From Marthasterias glacialis (Eukaryota; Echinodermata; Asteroidea; Forcipulatida; Asteriidae): a DNA stretch of 64,000 nucleotides. The stretch is taken from NCBI GenBank assembly GCA_911728455.2, contig OU452229.1:16154076-16218075 (forward strand), written 5' to 3'. Shown here in pieces: positions 1-12,300 of the stretch. The translations under genes were made by a program, and so were the position numbers. Position 1 is the stretch's first letter. The number at the start of each line of letters is the position of its first letter. Below the pieces are notes generated by a model. The model saw only the letters and a list, made by a program, of their open reading frames with translations, was not told where the DNA came from and ran no database searches.

Positions 1-788
1 TTTATCAGATGAAATTATTTATGCGGAGAATTGGAACCGGCATGAATTTTATAATATTGAGTGAGCCTTTAGATTTAAACAATTCCTTTCTCAAAACTAG
101 ACAACTTCCCCCCCCCACCTCATTTTCTTTGTTAGCTAATACAATTCCTGCTTGAAAACAAAAATAATGATAAAATAAAAAAATACAATTTTAAGTCACT
201 AATTAGGGTAACAAACTTGAATTTCATTCAGAGATAAGATTGTGGCAATGGAAGCAAACGAGTTGCTGAGTCAAGATAGGTCTAGAATGAATTGAGCAGC
301 CTTGGAGGAGTTCCATGTTTTGTATGTGGACTCAACGTCCTTTGTTGAAAGGTAGTTCATGTAATGAGGTTTTTACACATCACAAAGTGATGCATATACA
401 TATCTGAATATCAACTTATTAGGGAATTTATTTGTTCGATAAGCAAATTTGTAATGTTACTTTCTCATCTAAAAGTCACTCCTAATGTTTTCTATGTATT
501 TCAGCAGACATTAGTAAAGTAATTTGCTTGGTTGGTAAAGGGGTCATGCTCACTAATGGAGCAGCTGAAAAAAAAGCTGGTTAGCATGTGATTTTTAACG
601 TCTGTGTATCAACGTTAACATTATTTTTAGCAAAATCTACCACTGAACATGCAAGTACAAGACATGCATTTTGTTCATCACCAACGTATAGCTAATTCAT
701 TATATTTAAAGCTGCCACGTCAGTATATATTCCTATCTCAAAGCAATAATGGAAGGCACTTTGATAACTTTTTGTCAAAAATTCTGTC
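1..788. other. Non-coding, no feature seen
   Basis: AT-rich sequence with a C-run (about 108-117). I see nothing that supports a gene. Confidence 0.6.
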
Positions 789-1890
789 GACTCCGTCCTT
801 CAACAACTTAGCTCTTTACATATTTAATGCCTTCGAGCATCTATAGGCAACTTGGGTGGGATTTGAACCCACAACTCTCTGCATAGTAGTGCAGATGTCC
901 TACCTTAGACCACCAAGATTGCCTACAAATGCTCAAAAGTATTAAAGGAACTACATGAGGTAGGTCACTGAAGGACAAATAAATATATGGACAAAAAAAT
1001 CAATGATTGTTTAAAGATTGCCCCTTTACAGAAAGATAGGTAATTCAGGTAGGAATGGAACCCACAACCATTGCAAAGCATAAATGGAAGTACATGTTAC
1101 TGATGGACAAATATTTGTTCATAATGGTCGAAATTAGTTGAAAAGCTACTTCAATAATTGTAACTGAAAAATAATGTGAAGACTTTGCCATTTAACAACT
1201 TAGCTCTTTGCATATTTAATACCTTCAAGCATCTATAGGCAACTTGGGTGGGATTTGAACCCACAACTCTCTGCATAGTAGTGCAGATGTCCTGCCATAG
1301 ACCACCAAGATTGCCTACAAATGTTCAAAAGTATTAAAGGAAGTACATGAGGTAGGTTGCTGAAGAACAAAATAAATAGAATTACAAAAAATATCAATGA
1401 TTGTTTAAAGGTTTTCCCTTCAAATGATAAGTAACCCAGGTAGGAGTTGAACCCACAAAGGTTCCAAAGCTTAAATGGAAGTACAAGTTACTGATGGACA
1501 AAGATTTGTTCATAATGATTCAAATTGGTGGAAAATGCACTTCAATAATCGTAACCAAAAAAAAAAGAACCTAAAGAGTTTGTTATTGAACAACTTAGCT
1601 CATTTAATGCCTTCAAGCATCTATAGACAGCTTGGGTAGGAATTGAAACCACAACCATCTGCATGGCAGTGCAGATGTTCTACCTTTGGACCACAAAGAT
1701 TGCCTATAAATGCTCAAAAGTGTTGAAGGGACTACATGCGATTAGTCACTAAAGGACAAAAAGATACTATTATGTTTAAAAATTCTGTAGAGTTTGTCCC
1801 TTAAGTAGCCCCAGGTATAGGTAACTAAGACAGGAGTTGAACCCACAGCCATCTCAAAACATTTAATGGAGGTACATGTGCAAGTTGTTG
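789..1890 (-). repeat. Three-unit tandem array (about 390 bp per unit), each unit with tRNA-like sequences
   Basis: Units start near 789, 1180 and 1577; the tRNA-like block recurs at 846, 1238 and 1626 (periods 392 and 388). On the minus strand the block starts GGCAATCTTGGTGGTCTA, has a T-arm GTGGGTTCAAATCCCAC in the first two units, and ends AAGTTGCC, which pairs with the start. Each unit also has a second half-tRNA-like segment ending in a TGGGTTC-type T-loop (near 1039, 1430, 1823). No normal anticodon loop is evident, so these are probably tRNA-derived SINE units rather than working tRNA genes. Confidence 0.7.
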
Positions 1891-4234
1891 AAGTACAAAT
1901 GATCTTCTGATTTCAACATTTTGTGAATTTGTTTAGCACACTTCTGTTGTACTGCTGTATAGAGGCAGGGCAAGCTGCCCCCTCTTCTGATTTATGGCAA
2001 GCTGCCAAAGAATCCAGGGCCGGTAAATTGTTGGGCAAGCTGCCCTTGCTTGATTTATTTGCTTTCAGGTACCATCTGATTTTGCCTAACTGGTAATTGA
2101 CCAGTGTCATGTTGGTAATATAAACAGTTTGAGCTGTGCCAAAAGTCAGTAAAGTCCTATGTGTATTTATTGGGTGAGGGGGGAGGTAGGTCATCTGAGA
2201 AAAATGAGTTTTTATATGTTGTTCAAAATCACAAGAGTGCTGGACATGTCCGGTCAAGAGATTACTGTCCCGATGTTAAATCACTGGCCTCGGGCCTGCG
2301 GTCCAGTGTGAATTTCAAGCCCTGCAGCTTGGATAGATGCACTTGTCATTTGCTTTGCCAATTTCTTTGCATTCATTGAAATTATACAACAACCATTTTG
2401 GTAAATCAACTCAAATGATAATTTGGTGAAGGTCCCTGTACAACTTGTTTTCTTTTTATATGGGATGAATTTATCTTGAATTTTTAATGATAAATTTGTC
2501 CAACGTAGATTTTGATGTGCAACTTAATTGAGTCTCTCTCCACACCCAGGATTTATCTTTGAAGTTGGTTGAAAAATGATTTCTGCCTTACTTTTCTGGT
2601 GGTGGGTTGTTAAATACTGAACTAATAAATACTAAATTACAAAACAGCAGTTTTTCCAGATGTTCCACACCCTCTCCACCATTTCATAGCTTTGAACATT
2701 TCTTGATGGGCAATTAAATTTCCAATCCCTTATATTTTCTCTCGTTTTTTAGTACATGAGTGTAAGGCAGCAGTGAAATTAACCCTTAAAAAGGGTAGGA
2801 ACATGTATCGCCTGCCAGGCTGACTATACATGTTTTAAAGACTTTTCAAGCTATTTAATAATAATCTTGAACAAATTTTTAAAGTTTTAGCCTAATATGA
2901 ACTTGGTATAGTCTCCTGACTCCTAATCTACTCCATGGCAGTAGACAAACAGACGAGCAGTTCTTACAAGAACAATCTGTACCGCAAAAGAAATTCGCTA
3001 TGATTTTCTGAGGGCAAACAAAAAAACAAAACAAAAAAATCAGAACTCAGATTAAATAAGTTGAAAGAATATCATGCCTGACATGGGAACAAATAAATAA
3101 AACACAAACATATCTGCTGGCCGCATAAGGGGTTGGTGCTTTATGTGCACAACTAGCAACATGTATGCGTACCATGTTTCACCACACCATAAATATTTGA
3201 ATAATATGAATGAATGAAAAGATATACAAGAATCACAAGGGAACCTCTCAACCCAAACAGTTCAGATAATACAAGACGCATAGATATCTGCACCATGCTG
3301 ACCTCCTGCTCCACTGAACATGAGCCCAAATTAAACAGAAAAGTTGGTTGGGAGCATTGTGTTAAGATGCATTACAGACGGCTACATAAGACCCTCAGAA
3401 TCATGTCAAAAAACAGAGTGGTATTGCCCCTAAGCCTAAACTTCCTTCTACTTGGCTATCCATAGTCTGGCCTTACATCAGTATTATCATTATAATATAT
3501 CAAAATGTTGTGGCATGTATCAACAAAATTGCATTTTTCACTTAATACCTGTGAACCAAGGGCTTCTATTTCCATTATGATATGAAAATAAAAGCTAAAA
3601 ATTAAAAAAACTAACAATATAAAAGCTAAAAAAATGTATTAAAAAAGCATTTAAAAATCTTGGATAAAATTCTGTAAATTATATTTAAAATGTATGCATG
3701 AAAATATTTGTGAAAATCGTTCAAATCTCAACACTCTCACACTGAACATTCACGTAAGGTAACACTAAGCTAAAAAAGCTAAATTCCCAATAAAAATCTA
3801 AAAAAATTTCAACTCAAGACCTGTAGCCATAAACTTAAAAATAAAACTTTTAAAAACTGTTTCTTTTGAGCACAAAAAACCAAAACAATTGCATTTGTAC
3901 TTATGTTTACCCCTCCCAAATATTATGGGAGTTAAAAACAATAGAAACACTCTGTGATATCAAGTCACTGTCTGTTCTTGAAACTCTTCTTCTGTCAAAT
4001 ATTGCAAAATTGAATTGATGATGGTTGTTAATTTGTATGCCTTGATTAGTAAACAATGCACAATGTGCTAACCTTAACTTTTTGGTAAAAAGAGGATTAT
4101 TTTTTTGTCTCACTTTAGTACTGTACACTTACTACTTGAATATGAGATACATGGAGATGGGTCATGCAGGTGATGTGGAAGATGGGAGTAGATGTAGTAC
4201 AGACCCGTAGCAAGGATACCTAGGGGGCTCTAAG
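1891..4234. other. Non-coding, mostly unique
   Basis: Apart from the dispersed repeat at 2240-2330 I see only A/T-rich unique-looking sequence. 3570-3870 is notably A-rich with repeated AAAAGCTAAAAA. Short open frames show no coding character. Confidence 0.55.
2240..2330. repeat. Dispersed repeat shared with 54930-55006
   Basis: ACTGGCCTCGGGCCTGCGGT then CCAGTGTGAATTTCAAGCCC is found again as ACTGGCCTGGGGCCTGCAGT then CCAGTGTAAAATTCGCGCCC near 54959-55000. Confidence 0.6.
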
Positions 4235-4495
4235 AATGCGGTACACTGATCAGATGACAGCAGGCCTATGGATTTGTATAATTACATGTACATGTCTAGA
4301 AAGACATGGACATGTATAGGCATAAGTACTGCTGACTCAGTGTGGTAGTAGTACCATTCTTAAATAGGTGTTTCTATCAGCTAGGAATTTAAAACCTAAT
4401 GGCTATTTAGGTTTTAAACTCCTACTGGGTCCTAAGAATAGGGGCACTGATGACAGCAGGCCTATAGATTGGTACAAGTTCATGTACAGGCACAT
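4235..4495. repeat. Direct repeat flanking a hairpin
   Basis: CACTGATCAGATGACAGCAG plus GCCTATGGATTTGTA (about 4244) recurs as CACTGATGACAGCAGGCCTA (about 4444). Between them sits a hairpin: arm 4383-4399 (AGGAATTTAAAACCTAA) pairs with 4407-4423 (TTAGGTTTTAAACTCCT). Confidence 0.6.
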
Positions 4496-4563
4496 TACTG
4501 ACCCAGTGATGACTACTGCTGCTGCCCAGCGATGATGCCTGCTCTTGCTGCAATACGACAGAG

Positions 4564-4685
4564 ATCTTAATTTTAGCAGGGCGAGGCAGCCGCCCCCTCT
4601 GTGACAGGTTGTAACGGGCTAGAGGTTACCGTTAGCAGATACAAGCTGGTATAGGTACCTGACCTGACAGGGTGTGATGTGATGA
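4564..4685. repeat. Dispersed repeat, copy 1
   Basis: Contains TGTGACAGGTTGTAACGGGC, GGTTACCGTTAGCAGATACA and CCTGACCTGACAGGGTGTGA. A second direct copy lies about 1 kb downstream. Confidence 0.7.
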
Positions 4686-5103
4686 TGTACCACGATATAA
4701 AAGGTTTCTTAAAAAAGAATTACAAATTATTATTTTACAGAAAATTTGTTCGTCCTTTTTCAGTCTGTACATGTGTATACCAATAAAATTCTTGAAGAGG
4801 GAGGGGGAAGGGGGACAGGGGCAGCCCCCGGGCCCGATGGGCTACCACCTGGATCCACCACTGGAGATGTTACATCCTCCCCAAGTAAAGTCCTAAAGTA
4901 AATGAGGGACCTTGGTCATTTCTCTGCTACTCCTTAGTTGAGAGATTCAGGGATTATTGAGTAGGCCTATATGTAAGATTGGATGTAACAAATATATGCA
5001 ACCTTTTCATTTTGTAAACTGCTAAGGTTTGTCATATTATGAAATCCAACTGTGAACTTACTATGATTGTCCTATGATGGGTTTTAAGGAGTAGCAGTGC
5101 TAC

Positions 5104-5475
5104 GGGCCTGATGAGCCCAATTTCAAGCTGAAGCTCTATAGACTCATCCATTAAACCCTTCACACCATAGAAATTACCTGTACAAATGATGCCATGTGAG
5201 TAAGACAAAATGGTCTCCAGGCGAGACCAAGTACACTTACATGTACATGTATGAATGACACTTGGATCTTTTTAATATAAAAAACTGTGCAACTACACCA
5301 CACACAAGGTATGTATGCACAGCTTCTGTCAGTCATTTAGGTAGGTACTGGCAGTTGCAATTCAAGGGTGGAATTTGATCGGTCTACTCTGCAAAGCACA
5401 GGCAGGAAACCACCAGTCATGCAAATGGACGGACTAATGTATCTGCTTCAGCTTTATGAAATTGGGCCCTGCTAA
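5104..5475. mobile_element. Palindromic MITE-like element with GGGCCC...AATTTCA ends
   Basis: The left end has GGGCCTGATGAGCCCAATTT then CAAGCTGAAGC; the right end has GCTTCAGCTTTATGAAATTG then GGCCC. These are inverted. The ends resemble those of the element at 32431-32683. Confidence 0.5.
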
Positions 5476-5559
5476 TAACTTTTGAAGAAACCAGTCCTTG
5501 CCACCATGATGCAAGGTCTTGATCATGGCATCTATGCTACAATCCGGTGGTGTCTTGTA

Positions 5560-5672
5560 GCAGGGGGAGGCAGTAGCCACCCCCTCTCTGTGACAGGTTG
5601 TAACGGGCTACAGGTTACCGTTAGCAGATACAAGGTGATATAAGCACCTGACCTGACAGGGTGTGATGTGCC
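5560..5672. repeat. Dispersed repeat, copy 2
   Basis: Same order of motifs as copy 1 (CAGGTTGTAACGGGCTA, TTACCGTTAGCAGATACAAG, CCTGACCTGACAGGGTGTGA) with scattered differences. The segment between the copies holds a palindromic element (5104-5475). Confidence 0.7.
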
Positions 5673-6491
5673 CTAATTAATGCAATAGGAAGTAGCTATA
5701 TATGCCCGTAAGTGTAAATCCCCAAAAGGGACAAAAAATTTACCCTTTGTTTTTTGTCTGTCCGGGAGATGGTTAATTTTATGAGGCCAAGCTTTTTGAA
5801 AACAAATTGGCCTGTCCAGTCTTTCCACGTGGGCGTTAGGGTGGGCATTTGGGTGGGTGTTGCATGCTTTTCTTTTATAAAACTTTTATAGAGAAATACT
5901 GGGTGAATTTGTCATAAGTTTTATAATTTTGAAACAAGTATGGATATAAAGTACCGGTATAGATCTTTAGTTCATGCCTTCTTCTCAAGCATGTCAAAAC
6001 AAGGGCACTCTTTTTTCCAAAAGAAGAATCATGCTCAAAACCTTCTGAGAACATCTCAATCATGGATGCTTTTATAGTGTTACGGAAAAAGCCCATTTGA
6101 AAGAAGTTTTTTTTTGTGGTATCCCATTTATAAAGCCGAGATTGGTTGAAGATTTTGTTCAACAAGCTATTCAGATGGTATTTTTCAGGTTGCTATTTCC
6201 GTGTTTCCTAATTCAGACAAACATGTTCAAAGAACAAATTTGTAGATCATTGATTGCAATTTTTGTTAATAGGAGGGGGGGGGGGTGGTGTTTCAGATTG
6301 TTTACCATTTATTAAATACACAAATTTGTAACCATCTCCCAAACTGTCTTAAGGGCTTTCTCTAAACTGACTGGAGTGTGACTCTAAACCCTGCCTGTTT
6401 CCTTGATGCAGGGACCCCTCTCACACTCCAGTCAAGGTACAGGGCAACCATCATTATAGCTACTTCCTAATTAAGAGTACCCACATCACCA
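5660..6491. mobile_element. Inverted-repeat-bounded segment (about 830 bp)
   Basis: GATGTGCCCTAATTAATG with AGGAAGTAGCTATA near 5666-5700 faces TATAGCTACTTCCTAATTAA near 6455-6474 plus CACATCACC to about 6490. The interior is AT-rich and without a convincing gene. A nested hairpin (6369-6381 with 6421-6433, arm GACTGGAGTGTGA) sits near the right end. Confidence 0.4.
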
Positions 6492-8099
6492 GCAATCCTC
6501 ACAGTCCAGGAGCATAGGCTGCGCACTAACGCTGCTGCATCATCTACACATCAGATAATTTATGAACATACGTCATCAATCGCGCCATGAACCATTGAGC
6601 CATTTTCAATGAAAACTAACCGTTAAAAAGTTGGGGATACTTTTGTGTGGCTCATTCACCATTTTTGAATGAATTATGTCTGGTAAATCAAGGCTGGAAA
6701 AAACTGATGAAATATCATTGACAAATTTACTTGGCTTTAGTGGCTCAGAGTTTTTTGGTGATGAAGGTAAAAGTTTGCTTGGTAATTTTTGTTTAAGACA
6801 AACCTCCATGGGCAATGCATTTAGGGTCTATCTTGGGAAAAATGAGATGTTGCCTGTTCACATTCCAGGCATGTGAGCATGCTCAGATTAAGACCACTCG
6901 GGTACTTCACTGACGAGAAACAATGTTTCCGTTTTTGAGGTAGAACTTTGACTTTGTTTAAAATTTGTTCAAACAATTTTTTTTTTAAAGCGCCCATTCA
7001 AAAAAGGTAAACATTTTAACTTGTAATATTCAGATTGGCTTGCTCATGACACGACTGATGACGTATGATGGCGTCCATGTACAGAAACTTCTCAACATTT
7101 TCTGCAGGATACCATATTACCTTACATATTCCTTATTCATATTCTTTCAAATGTCAAAACACACTTTTTCTTTAACAAAACCTTATTGCCCAAGTTGGCA
7201 AGCAAATTTTGATTTACCAAACAATGAGTCTTGTATTTAAGGGCTGTTTTTTTCCAAGCAGCAAGTAGAGTTAGGCAGTTATTTTAATTTTCGCCACCAG
7301 TACTGTAATTTTATCAAAATTATTAAAAAGTTTTAAAAAAAGAAATGCCTAGCTTCTTAATTACAATATACACAAACAGGAATTGCTCTTTCAAAAGCTG
7401 CTTTCATTTCTAACAGAAAATTTGAAAATAAGTAAATTTTGTTGTATAAATACATTATGGACAAATTTTATCTTATTAATTTTTTTTTTAGAGACTTCTT
7501 AATACTGGCACTTCTAAAACTGACATTTTTTTGCAAGAGACACCACAATTATAAGTGTTTTATTATGAGGTAAATGACCTGGCAAAACCCGGTTCATATT
7601 GTGAAAAAGCAAAGTGAATTTTACATTTTCATTCCATTTTCATTCTGCCTTGCTGTAACTTGCAGCAATATATCACCCAGAAACGAAAAAACATTTGTTT
7701 TTTTGGTATCAAAAAAAAAAAAAAAAATGAGTACTATGGACCCACTTTCAGTGGTTGCAAGTTGGTTTAATCCTTTGACTTAAATTGATCACTTTTTGTT
7801 TCCAAATCGTTTCTTACAACAAAGCAGGCTATTTTGGGCAAAGTTGAATGACATTTAAAAATACGAACATACTTTTTGTGATGCATAAGTTTCACCCGTT
7901 CATGGCAAATTACTTCCATTTAATGCAATGCTTCTGCCACCATGGTAGTTTGCTTCACATTTGTTTTTGACCCGCGCCGAGTATGAACTTGGCTTAAGTG
8001 TGCAACATGCATGCAAAGATAGAACTATGCACTACTGTTTAGGGATTGCTGGTAATAATACATTGTATATGAGGACATAGTTGGTTTGACAGCACTAGT
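6492..8099. other. Non-coding, AT-rich
   Basis: A 66-codon frame at 6676-6876 (MSGKSRLEKTDEISLTNLLG...) is the only coding-looking patch. It lacks splice support and I do not recognise it. The rest shows nothing. Confidence 0.45.
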
Positions 8100-9350
8100 T
8101 ATTTCACCCTGGGGAGGAGAGAGATGTGGTAATGACAAGGAGGTTAACTCCCCAAATGGTGGGATCTTGAAGCTTGGGCTCCTGATCAAGAAGCCAAGGC
8201 CCTGATCAGAGACTTGACCTTCTTGATGGCCACCTGTACAAGCTGTGACCTGTGATCATGAGGCATTTCATTAGCGCCCATGAATGATGAACAGAGCAAA
8301 GGCCACCAGGATGGCCAAAGTTCCAAGCCCCGTCTGCATGCCATGCCAACCTTGCAGCATCAAGTTAGGCAACTAATGGATCAAAGCTACGTTGATCGTC
8401 TGTGCGCCAGCCGGCTCTTCGTGCCTCAAGAAAATGTGTTCCTTTGAATGTGTGCTCAATCGATGGTTATGTGGAAACAATGTATGTAGATGACATTGTC
8501 TGTAAGGCTTAATGAACTTCATTACCGGGGCTCCAAAAAGCAAGATGTGAGCCTACAGAGTTGAGCTTGATATCTCCCAAGGTCCACACAGGATCCGCCC
8601 AACTCCCTCTACAGTTTAGGCCACTTAGGTACCTTCAGTGGACTAAATCTGTAGAGATCACTGTTAGAGGAATCTTGTGCTGGCGCCATGGACCCGTTCG
8701 ATGCCAGCCTCAAGTCTGGACTCAAGCACCTTACTAATCTACACCCTGCAACGAAGCGCCTCACAGCCATCATCACCCACACACATTCCCTCCACAGAAC
8801 CATCGACGACCACCCATCCAAAACAACCCAAATTCCAGAAGCACATAATGGAAGACGCGGCTGACTAACACAGGCAACCACAATAACCTCATTCCACCAG
8901 CTGCCATCCTTGATGGTTCAACATTGGCATACCATACAGCCAGGATTTGATACCCCGGCAAAATACATCCCAGTGAACCCCCACCCCGCCCACCATCCAC
9001 AGGAACCGCAGAAATGCCTGATGACCACAGGTCACAGCTTGAGGAGGACATCAAGAAGGGCAAGTGTCTGACCATGGTCTCAGTCCTTGATGAGAAGTCC
9101 AAGTATCAAGATACCACCAATCAGAAAGCTCCTCTCCTTGCAATTCCACCATGCTCTCTCTCATCAACTCCCTGAAATAACTAGGCATCCTTGTCCTCAT
9201 ATACAATTAGGGTACCCTCCTGGTGCACACCAAGGGCCCTGGTTTCTTCAAAAGCCTTCCACATTCACCTGCACCATCTCATGTCTTAAAGTAGTAGGCT
9301 TGGGTGGTTTCCATTTGCCTTGGTATTCCATGAAATGAAATAATCACCAG
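8100..9350. pseudogene. GC-richer decayed coding-like segment (old retrocopy or transposon remnant)
   Basis: This block is clearly more GC-rich than its flanks and has several interrupted open patches on the plus strand. Examples are DQEAKALIRDLTFLMATC (near 8185), SYVDRLCASRLFVPQENV (near 8388), ASLKSGLKHLTNLHPATK (8704 onward) and DHRSQLEEDIKKGKCLTMVS (about 9021-9080). Stops and frameshifts separate them. No introns or terminal repeats are evident. I do not recognise the parent protein; a processed pseudogene or the body of a dead retroelement are both possible. Confidence 0.35.
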
Positions 9351-12300
9351 CATTTTCTTCATTTCCAATGTTGGTTTCAAATTAAACACTGCATTAATTT
9401 GTTGTTGGCCTCAAGTCTTCCGCACGAGGAAAGCATACAATTTATCCCCTTTTAAGAGAGAACTCATTTGGAATGTCCTCTCTACCAAGTGGCCGGATGA
9501 GGGCAGACTCAGTGCAGTGCAATCAAGTGTAACTAGCCAACAAGGCTCATCACTGTTGCCTTAAAATTGCTTTTTTTTAGTTGAGGAGTCAACATTCAAT
9601 TACCTGCATTAGTTTTCTGCCCATCAGCAACCTGGCCAGCGGCTGAAGATTTTAAACCACCCAAGCCTACCTTCCAAGCTACAGTACTTTTTGTGAGACA
9701 AAAAGGGTACAGGTCTGATATTAATGAAATCTCTAGACACACACACACAGACACACACCTCATCACACTTCATTATACAATAACCACTCTGTTCCTGACA
9801 TGAGGTTCTTCAGTCACCCACCCATGATCATGAAAGTGTTCTTATTGTTTACATTCAACCTCGTCAAGCTCAATGTAAAGTCCTTCACAACACACTAGTC
9901 CTTCACGATCAGACACTTTCAATTTATAAAAGTGGCTCAATACGAGTATTGTTTTTATAGCTCTTAGTATTTGTTATTATTATGTATGCAGTCCAAAATA
10001 TTTGTCGATGCTATCTATTAACACAATGCTCCTTTTAAATATACGAGATAAGCTAAAAAATTACAAATGACAATTTAACTTGGAAGTAAGTTTCTTAACA
10101 ATGGTACGTGCAATATTTGATTTGAGTCAAATGCAGAGGATGGCCTCTAGAAAACCATCCTTGCCTCCACTATGCACTGTGATAGGAAACTGGTTCTACA
10201 AAGTGTGTCAATTGAAGTTTATGAGAAGATTGACAGTGATAGGGTTAATTGGAATCGATTAAGCTCAGTGGTCCAGTCAGCAGGTAAAAATGAGACCTTA
10301 ATAATTGGGCTGAGGTTAACTAAGGTAAAGCAGTGCCAAATGTAGGGCCAGCCTCGAATGGGTTAAACTCTGTTCAAAGGGAGCAAAAAGGGGAACACAT
10401 CAGTATGTTGACTGGAGATTGAAGATACAGATGTTTTTTCTTCACTGCTCACATAAACATGGCAGCAAAGTAACCTACTGGGAAAGGTTACATTTCCTAC
10501 TGGGTGCCTTAACCAATCAGATGGAAGTGACCATGGCAACCAGTTGTGTAGGCTACCAAGAGTCGCACATGGACAGTATAATTTGGAGGATTGCCACACA
10601 AACATTTTTTGAAAACTTGGAAATAGTAGCTTTATTTTTTGAGGGGTGGTATTTTCTAACTACTTTTAAGGGGTCTTGATCCAGGAGGGGCACTACACAA
10701 ACTTTGAAAATGGGTTTTAAATGTAAATTGAATCATTCTAGACTGTCACTTTCCCCCTTAGTACAATAAGGTGGTGCTCTTCCAGTTTTTCCCACACATG
10801 TGGTTGGATGTTAATGTAATAGATATCTATAAGCTTGATTTCACTTTTTGTATGTTCCATTTCCCCCTAACCCATTTTGAAATTATTGTGAATAACTTTT
10901 AGTAATGAATTAGGGACTGGGTACCCGTAGTCCCTAATTCAATATTGTTCAACAGAACAAGAAGTATCATGATACTTTTCTAAGAAATGAAAATGGAAGC
11001 TTGAAATGAACATTGAACATTGAAATGGAAGACTTGTTTGGTTAGTCACAAGAGTTCTTTTCTGTTTTTAAATTTTACATCACTGACATTTGGGGGGGGG
11101 GCTGGTGGTGTACCAAGTAAAAATATTTTTTTGTTCACAGCCGAACTAAATTTTTCACACTGCTATATTTTTTTCCTTTCATGAAACTATTATGGCCACA
11201 TTGATTGTCATACTAATGACAATACTAATTAACACATGTGTTATTTCTACATACACTTGTGCATGGTTTTTAGGGTTGGTGGATACATTTTGCCAGTTAG
11301 TGATCTCTATGGTGTGGTGTTAACCAGTACCTTATGAAGCTGAGTTCTCTCCCAAAGTTAGCACAAATTCTAAATTGTCAGTTGTGCCATTGAATTGGCC
11401 ACTGCAGACTACTGTTTAAACTTGCAAAACTAAAATACTTCAAAGCTAGAAGAAAAAATTTACCTCTTTGTTGATATGTACTAGTTTTCAAAAAACATTA
11501 CTTTAATTTGTGAATGAAAAATGCGGCAAGTTTTCAAGAAATTGTACTTGCAGAGTTGGTTTTGTTTTTATACATACAGGGAATGAACATCATACATTCG
11601 TTTCCTTTGCCTTTCAAGTTTAGAGAAGTAAGGTCTAATTCAATCAAAAATCCCTGATTGTGCTTTACATATGAAGTTTGACTGTTTAATAAACTTGATT
11701 TTTAAATGGAAATCGACCAGCAGAAAATTTGCTTTTGGGATAGTTTGGCATCATCGTCTGAATAAAAATTTTTATGGTTATCAATAAAAACTTACACCAC
11801 TGATTGATGAGAGAATGCTGTTTATTTTCGAAGTTATTTTTTTTTTCAAGAGAATCCAATACTGTTGCACATCAAATCATGGACAATCTATCTCTAATTA
11901 ACTTAGGTTAGCTTGGGGGGCCCACTGTAGCACCATTTGGTCCTTGAAGGAGTGAAACTGTCCGAAGTGAGTTTTGGGATCTTGAGATTATGACACAACT
12001 TTGTTTTTGACAATTTTTAAAAATCTTCACATTAATATAAATTATTTAGTTAACTTGTTCCCCAAAAAAGTGAAACTATCTGAGGTGATAATTTTGGTGG
12101 ATTTTGGAATATGGAGAAAGGGATTTAATTATATATTTTACTATTGCTGCTTTCCTGCTTTTTTTATTCACTTGATTTAAAAACAAACCTGTCCTCCACA
12201 CTGTCAACATTTCAAGAGAAAGTCTCAAAGGAACTTATGAATATTTCATTCGGATAAATGGCTGGGTGGGGGTAAAACAACTGTGCTCAAAATAATATAT

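Noticed and set aside
846-923. Functional tRNA gene
   Set aside because: Ends and T-arm fit, but the anticodon arm does not give a seven-base loop and the block is repeated in tandem with decay, so a tRNA-derived repeat is more likely.
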